Assembly (NCBI GenBank): GCA_013285445.1
Contig: CP053448.1
Location: forward strand, 62,001 to 126,000
Direction: 5' to 3'
Source: Pseudomonadota bacterium
GTDB taxonomy: Bacteria > Pseudomonadota > Gammaproteobacteria > Xanthomonadales > Wenzhouxiangellaceae
Length of the DNA: 64,000 nucleotides
This document shows, piece by piece, positions 60,001 through 64,000 of the stretch (its first letter is position 1; every line of letters starts with the position of its first letter). The notes beneath the pieces are model-generated. The model saw only the letters and a list, made by a program, of their open reading frames with translations, made no database searches and was not told the origin of the DNA. The translations under genes were made by a program, and so were the position numbers.

Positions 60001-60058
60001 ACCTAACGCTGACCATCAATTGCGCGAGGCACGAGCGTCAATTGCATGGTTTGGTTAT
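60001..60058 (-). repeat. attC 23 (CATCAATTGCGCG type)
   Basis: CCTAACGCTGACCATCAATT, GCGCGA.. and GCGTCAATTGCATGG, then GGTTATG. About 58 bp. Sister of attC 6. Confidence 0.87.
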
Positions 60059-60062
60059 GTAG

Positions 60063-60641
60063 TTAGCCGATTTGTCTAATCCAGTCCTGAAGGTGCATCT
60101 GTAATCGCGCCCCCTCCTCCGCAGGTAGCTCATTAGTGTGGGCAATCACATTTCGTGTTCGCTCGCAGTCACTAACCCGACTGGCTACCCACGCTTGATC
60201 TGGAAAGAAATCCCCAAACACCTCCCAGTTGTTCGTGATCAGATTACCTAGATCCCCGAAATCTAGGTAGAAAATAGGGTGCTCATTTCTTCCTGTATGC
60301 CACTGATTCTTCTCTTCACTACTTTTTCTTCTTTCATATTTATCCTTCATTCCCTTCGTTGCTCTTTTTTCAAACCAATTTTCACCATCGATGTCAATGA
60401 ACGTGTTTATTATGAACTCTCTGACGAGGTTTTCAAAAACGTACAGCATTCGATAATATCGTTGCATCGACAACGAACCTTGGCGTATTGTTTCGGAAGC
60501 TGAGACGAATAGATCGTGATCTTTTTTCTCTTGATCATTGTAGATTGGGGTGCGTAAGAGGCCGCTCGTTTGCAGGTCGCGGACGCAATATGAGGCAAAC
60601 AACCCCTTTAGCAGAAAGTCATTGGCATCTTTAATCATCAT
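60063..60641 (-). CDS. Swt1-like HEPN-domain protein (cassette)
   Basis: 192 residues, AT-rich. The C-terminal SRVSDCERTRNVIAHTNELP contains the Swt1-type HEPN motif RNxIAH (Arg163-His168). The N-terminal MLYVFENLVREFIINTF helix is typical of the same family. HEPN proteins of this group are predicted RNases. Start overlaps the DUF5343 gene by 4 bp, forming a two-gene cassette. Confidence 0.78.
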   Translation of the reverse strand: MMIKDANDFLLKGLFASYCVRDLQTSGLLRTPIYNDQEKKDHDLFVSASETIRQGSLSMQRYYRMLYVFENLVREFIINTFIDIDGENWFEKRATKGMKDKYERRKSSEEKNQWHTGRNEHPIFYLDFGDLGNLITNNWEVFGDFFPDQAWVASRVSDCERTRNVIAHTNELPAEEGARLQMHLQDWIRQIG

Positions 60642-61273
60642 CCTAGCTCTTCTTTCATAGCTTTAAATATCGCGCGATACGTTTCGATATTCTGAGTATC
60701 AGGCAAATGTATTTCTAGGCGATAGACTAAGCCCACAGTCCCTCCGAAACCTCCACCTCCATCATCACCATTTGACCCGGGTGGTGGCGGTGATTCCCCG
60801 CCATGACCACTTTCTGGCTTTGCTCCTGGATGTGTTGGCGCCTCTTTCGGTTCCTTTGTGAAGTCGGCATAAGAAGCAAGCCCCTTGAATGTCGCAGCCA
60901 TCTTATAGGCAACGGCATCACCCTTTCCGGTCTTAGATCGAAACCAACCTTTCAATTCTTCAACTGATTTCTCGTGTGCTTTCTTGTGACTAAGGTAAAG
61001 GTCGTCGTATGCCGCTTTGAGCCTCTGAGCTAGCACCGACTTTGTTTTCGTATGATCGACAAAATCTCGATAGCTTTTCTGAGGCCGTCCAGACGCATCA
61101 AGCATACCGAGGTACTTGAGGACCTTGATAATCGACCTATCGTTGGAACTGGTAAACCCTAGATCCCTTAGAAACTCATAGGAAAAGCTCTCTGGAACGG
61201 CCGCATGTTGCGCAGCATCCAAAATGGCATGGAGATTCTTGTTCGATGGCATGTACGGAACATTAACGTCCAC
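60638..61273 (-). CDS. DUF5343-family protein (cassette)
   Basis: 211 residues. The N-terminal about 140 residues are the DUF5343 pattern: VPYMPSNKNLHAILDAAQHA, YEFLRDLGFTSSNDRSIIKV, FKGLASYADF, a predicted winged-helix-like domain. A Gly/Pro/Asp linker and short beta tail follow. Coupled to the Swt1-HEPN gene, suggesting a sensor/DNA-binding plus RNase pair. Confidence 0.8.
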   Translation of the reverse strand: MDVNVPYMPSNKNLHAILDAAQHAAVPESFSYEFLRDLGFTSSNDRSIIKVLKYLGMLDASGRPQKSYRDFVDHTKTKSVLAQRLKAAYDDLYLSHKKAHEKSVEELKGWFRSKTGKGDAVAYKMAATFKGLASYADFTKEPKEAPTHPGAKPESGHGGESPPPPGSNGDDGGGGFGGTVGLVYRLEIHLPDTQNIETYRAIFKAMKEELG

Positions 61274-61297
61274 TGTGTTCTCCTTCTTCTACATTCT

Positions 61298-61385
61298 ACA
61301 TAACGTCTGAGCTAAGCGGCGCAGCTTTAGCTGCGTCCGGTGGAGGCCCGAAGGGCCGGAACGTACTGGAGCGACTTGTTAGGCT
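61298..61385 (-). repeat. attC 24 (family A, AGC variant)
   Basis: Family A with CAGCTTTAGCTG, GGCCCGAAGGGCC and right arm GTACTGGAGCGACTTGTTAG. Confidence 0.93.
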
Positions 61386-62182
61386 AGAGTTTCTATTAAC
61401 AACCAAATTGAAAACCCAACCCCGGTCGGCATAAGGGATGCCAGCGCGAGCACACCTAAACAACCTGAAGCTTTGGATGGCGCTTTCGAACTAATAGAGG
61501 ACTTCGGGGAAGGCTTCGCAAGCCCGAACTCTGTTTTAATCTCACTTGAAGCGGCCTTATAGGCTGCCGTTCGATTGCTGCCTCCGGTGTAGGTGAAGCC
61601 CTCCGGCGACGTCCACTGGCCGAACCATATGAGGTCTTCTCCCCGATAGCGACGAATGGACTGAATAACCTTCTCGTCGTCGGAAAGCCGATTGGCAATT
61701 GAAACGAGTTTGGGATCGCTTGGATGTTGAGCTGGTGCAGTATCGGAGGCGCCCGTTAGTTCTCTGTATACTCGGAAAGTAAACCACAGGGCCAAATCAG
61801 CCTCTCGCCCTGGTTTAGCTAATTCACCGAATACAAGCTCAAACAGCCTTTTCTTCCCGACATATCGTGTCGATTCTACACCGAAGTATTCCGCGAAGCC
61901 TCTATGACGTTTTGTGGCTGGTTTGTCTCGGTCCTCATGTATGGATAATAGGTCGCTTACTTCGCGCATCGTAGCGTCCGCGGGAACATCAATCCCTACA
62001 CCTCTGGCGTACTGCAACTGACGCTCAGTTGGCGGTGGAGGGGGCACCAGCTCGATACTGCTGGGCTTCGTCCCATCCTCAAGGGCTTTGATCTTGGCTT
62101 CGTCTTCATTTCGCCCCTCATACGTCCGGGTTCTCTTCCGGCCCGTTTCGATTCCAGTTCCCGTAATCCGATATGTCGGCAT
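61379..62182 (-). CDS. Unknown protein with C-terminal membrane helix (cassette)
   Basis: 267 residues. An N-terminal about 50-residue beta domain (YRITGTGIETGRKRTRTYEG, DEAKIKALEDG) is followed by a proline run, a central helical region (YFGVESTRYVGKKRLFELVF), Ser/Lys-rich linker and one hydrophobic C-terminal helix. I do not recognise the family. The stop is supplied by attC 24. Confidence 0.55.
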   Translation of the reverse strand: MPTYRITGTGIETGRKRTRTYEGRNEDEAKIKALEDGTKPSSIELVPPPPPTERQLQYARGVGIDVPADATMREVSDLLSIHEDRDKPATKRHRGFAEYFGVESTRYVGKKRLFELVFGELAKPGREADLALWFTFRVYRELTGASDTAPAQHPSDPKLVSIANRLSDDEKVIQSIRRYRGEDLIWFGQWTSPEGFTYTGGSNRTAAYKAASSEIKTEFGLAKPSPKSSISSKAPSKASGCLGVLALASLMPTGVGFSIWLLIETLA

Positions 62183-62194
62183 AAGGATCCTTGA

Positions 62195-62284
62195 GCCTAA
62201 CGTCTGAGCTAAGCGGCGCGGCTTTAGCCGCGTCCGGTGGAGGCCCGAAGGGCCGGAACGTACTTGAGCGACTTGTTATACGCA
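62195..62284 (-). repeat. attC 25 (family A)
   Basis: GCCTAACGTCTGAGCTAAGC, CGGCTTTAGCCG, GGCCCGAAGGGCC, CGACTTGTTATACG. Confidence 0.93.
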
Positions 62285-62308
62285 GCAATCATCTTTGCTC
62301 GCACGATA

Positions 62309-62560
62309 TCAGCTCTCGTCATTCGCGCACATCCAAAAAAGGCCGGCTACTAGGAGTATCCCTATCCACTGAGCGAGCAGGAGTAAAACGTCTACGGTAG
62401 CGTAAGCATCCCCGGTGGGATTGGCAGGGGAGAATATAAAGCTATACCCGTAGTTCATCACAACGCCGTTCCCTCTTAAGAAATGGAAAGGTGGGAACAA
62501 AAGGGTTACCGCAATTGCCACAGCGGTAAGGATTAGCAAGGTTTTCTTAACTGGCTTCAT
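62309..62560 (-). CDS. Small two-helix membrane protein (cassette)
   Basis: Start at Met 62560. 83 residues: a helix TLLILTAVAIAVTLLFPPF, a loop with NGVVMNYGYSFIFSP, and a second helix LLLLAQWIGILLVAGLFWM. Common in cassette arrays; function unknown. Confidence 0.62.
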   Translation of the reverse strand: MKPVKKTLLILTAVAIAVTLLFPPFHFLRGNGVVMNYGYSFIFSPANPTGDAYATVDVLLLLAQWIGILLVAGLFWMCANDES

Positions 62561-62605
62561 CTGGCCTCCCATTTGGCATTGCGGCTAATTGTCACAGACA
62601 GACAA

Positions 62606-62680
62606 CGTATAACGCCGCGCTCTGCGGCAAATTTGTAGCGCAGCGTAAAATTTGTCCGCCAGCAGCGCTTTGTTATACGC
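62606..62680 (-). repeat. attC 26
   Basis: GTATAACGCCGCGCTCTGCG, AAATTTGTAGCGCAGC, AAATTTGTCCGCC, GCGCTTTGTTATACG. About 74 bp, youngest site in the window. Confidence 0.88.
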
Positions 62681-63533
62681 TTGCTGATTTCATGGCTAAG
62701 GCCATGCCCGCCACAAGACAAGTATGATAATTAGACAGAAACCGCTTTCGATGTTTATCTGGGTTTAACTCAAAGTCCAATAGCTGTTTTCCAGCACCTG
62801 CTGGTGAAGGTATCAATCCATCAGATTCTTGTGCACCAATCAGTAATGCATAAAAGCTGTCTTCTTGCTGTTTTTTATTTATACACTGAGACACCATAAG
62901 AAGTTCAGATACGATATCCCAATTTTCTTGATCAGCGAAAATTTTCAACCACGCCGGAACCCAAACATTAAGGTACTCAAGCGAGTTTTTACTAAATCTA
63001 TCAGTTCCTTTTCTTCCAAAATCTGAAAGATAAAACACATCATGGGTAATGGCATACGCAATATCATTAGACATGACCCAAGGTTCTGGACATTTATAAA
63101 ACCAGCAATCTTTATCAGCGACCTCAGGCATGCTGTTGATTCCTAGACTCTCAGCTGCATGAAGGAGATCAAGTTTACGCCAATAGGGAAACTCTAAGCC
63201 TTTACAACTATCAGTAGAAATCAAATGCAATACAAGTTTTTCAAGCCTATCATTGGTGCAGCCAAATTCTTTAAAATTTGCATATAGTGATGACAGGACT
63301 ATTAAGTCCGGTCTAGCCGCCAGAGCATTGAGAAGCACCTCACCGTCACTAACGGCATCCCATGCTCGCGAAATAAACCTTTCACACTCGCCTTTTCTGT
63401 ATCCGTAACTGTGGAATATTTCAAACGTAAGAACGAGCTCACCCAGAGGCTTTAAAGCACCTAAAGTCACTTCAATGTTATCCGTCTGAGGTAGTTGGAA
63501 TTGATGATAGTTTTCTTCAATCCAATTAAAAAT
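62673..63533 (-). CDS. DUF6895-like protein, 5' end cut by the insertion sequence
   Basis: The best start is GTG 63470 (265 residues), but the frame stays open and protein-like upstream (FNWIEENYHQFQLPQTDN) until it meets the IS end at about 63533. The native N-terminus has therefore probably been removed. Core block FEIFHSYGYRKGECERFISR and SNYHTCLVAGMALAM suggest DUF6895. Very AT-rich compared with the chromosome, which indicates recent capture. Confidence 0.65.
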   Translation of the reverse strand: MFNWIEENYHQFQLPQTDNIEVTLGALKPLGELVLTFEIFHSYGYRKGECERFISRAWDAVSDGEVLLNALAARPDLIVLSSLYANFKEFGCTNDRLEKLVLHLISTDSCKGLEFPYWRKLDLLHAAESLGINSMPEVADKDCWFYKCPEPWVMSNDIAYAITHDVFYLSDFGRKGTDRFSKNSLEYLNVWVPAWLKIFADQENWDIVSELLMVSQCINKKQQEDSFYALLIGAQESDGLIPSPAGAGKQLLDFELNPDKHRKRFLSNYHTCLVAGMALAMKSASV

Positions 63534-64000
63534 GGCTCTTCACTGAATCGTGTGGGTGGCGTTCATTTCTGGACCGCCGCCGGGTAGAGGTCGAGGCCAC
63601 CCAGGTGAAAGTAGATGGCAGCCTTGAACCGCTCCTTGTTCCGGAAGCCCCGGGCATCACGCTTGATTTTCTGGATCTTCGTGTTGAAGCCCTCGGCCCG
63701 GGCGTTGGTTGCACCGGTCACCACAGCCGTCACGATGCCCTCAAGATGACGCTTGACCATTCTGGCGACCTTCTTGATCGGTTCCAGGCGCGATCGGATG
63801 GCCCAGCCATACCAGCTCATCCAGGCCTTGCGCGCCCAGCCTCGGCGCTTGTAGCCCCACAAGCACATCGCGTGGGTCTTGATCGCCCAGGCCCGGGCCG
63901 TCTTCAGGTTGGCGGCCTTGAGTTCCTTGAGGCGGCTCCAGTTCGTGTCGGTCATGTTGTCGGGATGCTGCAGCCACAGGTAGCGGCTCTTGCTCAGAAG
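63534..64000 (-). mobile_element. ISL3-type insertion sequence, one end (continues beyond window)
   Basis: The transposase frame and a likely terminal sequence GGCTCTTCACTGAATCGTGT at 63534 mark one end of an insertion sequence. The other end and any target duplication are outside the window. It lies between the cassette array and the expected integrase side. Confidence 0.7.
63563..64000 (-). CDS. ISL3-family transposase, C-terminal part (partial)
   Basis: At least 146 codons run off the window edge. Segments RYLWLQHPDN, LKTARAWAIKTH, NARAEGFNTKIQKIKRDARG and FRNKERFKAAIYFHLGGLDL form the C-terminus of ISL3 (DDE_Tnp_ISL3) transposases, with the final catalytic Glu in ARAEGFN. Confidence 0.9.
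   Translation of the reverse strand, partial: LLSKSRYLWLQHPDNMTDTNWSRLKELKAANLKTARAWAIKTHAMCLWGYKRRGWARKAWMSWYGWAIRSRLEPIKKVARMVKRHLEGIVTAVVTGATNARAEGFNTKIQKIKRDARGFRNKERFKAAIYFHLGGLDLYPAAVQK

Noticed and set aside
44961..62680. CRISPR array as an explanation for the regular repeats
   Set aside because: Repeats are 58-101 bp, imperfect palindromes with core sites, and the intervals contain genes of varying length. This is an integron layout, not repeat-spacer units.

Overview
The window comes from the chromosome of a GC-rich Gammaproteobacterium. Close gene packing, ATGA-type overlaps, a XanB2/FkbO-type chorismate enzyme, CrcB, an AsmA protein and Fic/HipA/HigA modules fit the Xanthomonadales/Wenzhouxiangella neighbourhood. 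That placement is inference: no rRNA or tRNA gene was recognised. About 0-44.9 kb is ordinary chromosome carrying defence and toxin-antitoxin (TA) islands. About 45-63.5 kb is a long integron gene-cassette array, interrupted at its right end by an ISL3-type insertion sequence that runs off the window.

Region by region. 0-2.2 kb: the end of a Wadjet anti-plasmid operon (C-terminus of JetC, complete JetD). 2.2-5 kb: an SDR-DoxX protein, a DUF2269 membrane protein and an MBL-fold hydrolase. 5.1-11.8 kb: three copies of a small Smr-domain gene (two intact, one internally deleted), interleaved with higBA, an AbrB-PIN pair and hipBA. The hipBA promoter is flanked by evenly spaced operator-like inverted repeats. 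11.9-18.2 kb: a PLD-DEAD helicase-DUF3427 protein with two HNH nucleases and a HIT protein, a possible uncharacterised defence module. 18.2-22.7 kb: a lipoprotein hydrolase, its truncated duplicate, and a Fic - MazG-like - Fic operon. 22.7-44.7 kb: metabolic and transport genes, including thiopurine methyltransferase, a XanB2-like enzyme, AsmA, a nucleotide phosphodiesterase, several hydrolases, class IV aminotransferase plus sulfotransferase, CDF, SMR, Mn and VIT transporters, CrcB, thioesterases and a GFA protein. Gene remnants lie among them.

The array holds 26 recognisable attC sites. Nine belong to one near-identical family whose stems show compensatory base changes. All attC sites and nearly all cassette genes point along the minus strand, so attI and the integrase should lie beyond the right edge. 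Cassettes are dominated by TA modules (HicAB x2, RelE/RHH, BrnTA, ParDE types, Phd-ParE, DUF4160/DUF2442, DUF4258/DUF2283). Others are small membrane proteins and, in the AT-richer right third, nuclease/HEPN/WYL/DUF5343 proteins that look defensive.

Decay in the array is marked. Three toxin genes are broken (one nonsense codon, two single-base frameshifts) beside intact antitoxins. A fourth small gene is split by a 264-bp foldback MITE with a CTAG duplication. One attC is a hybrid of two families. The leftmost attC sites are degenerate, as expected for the old end of a chromosomal integron.
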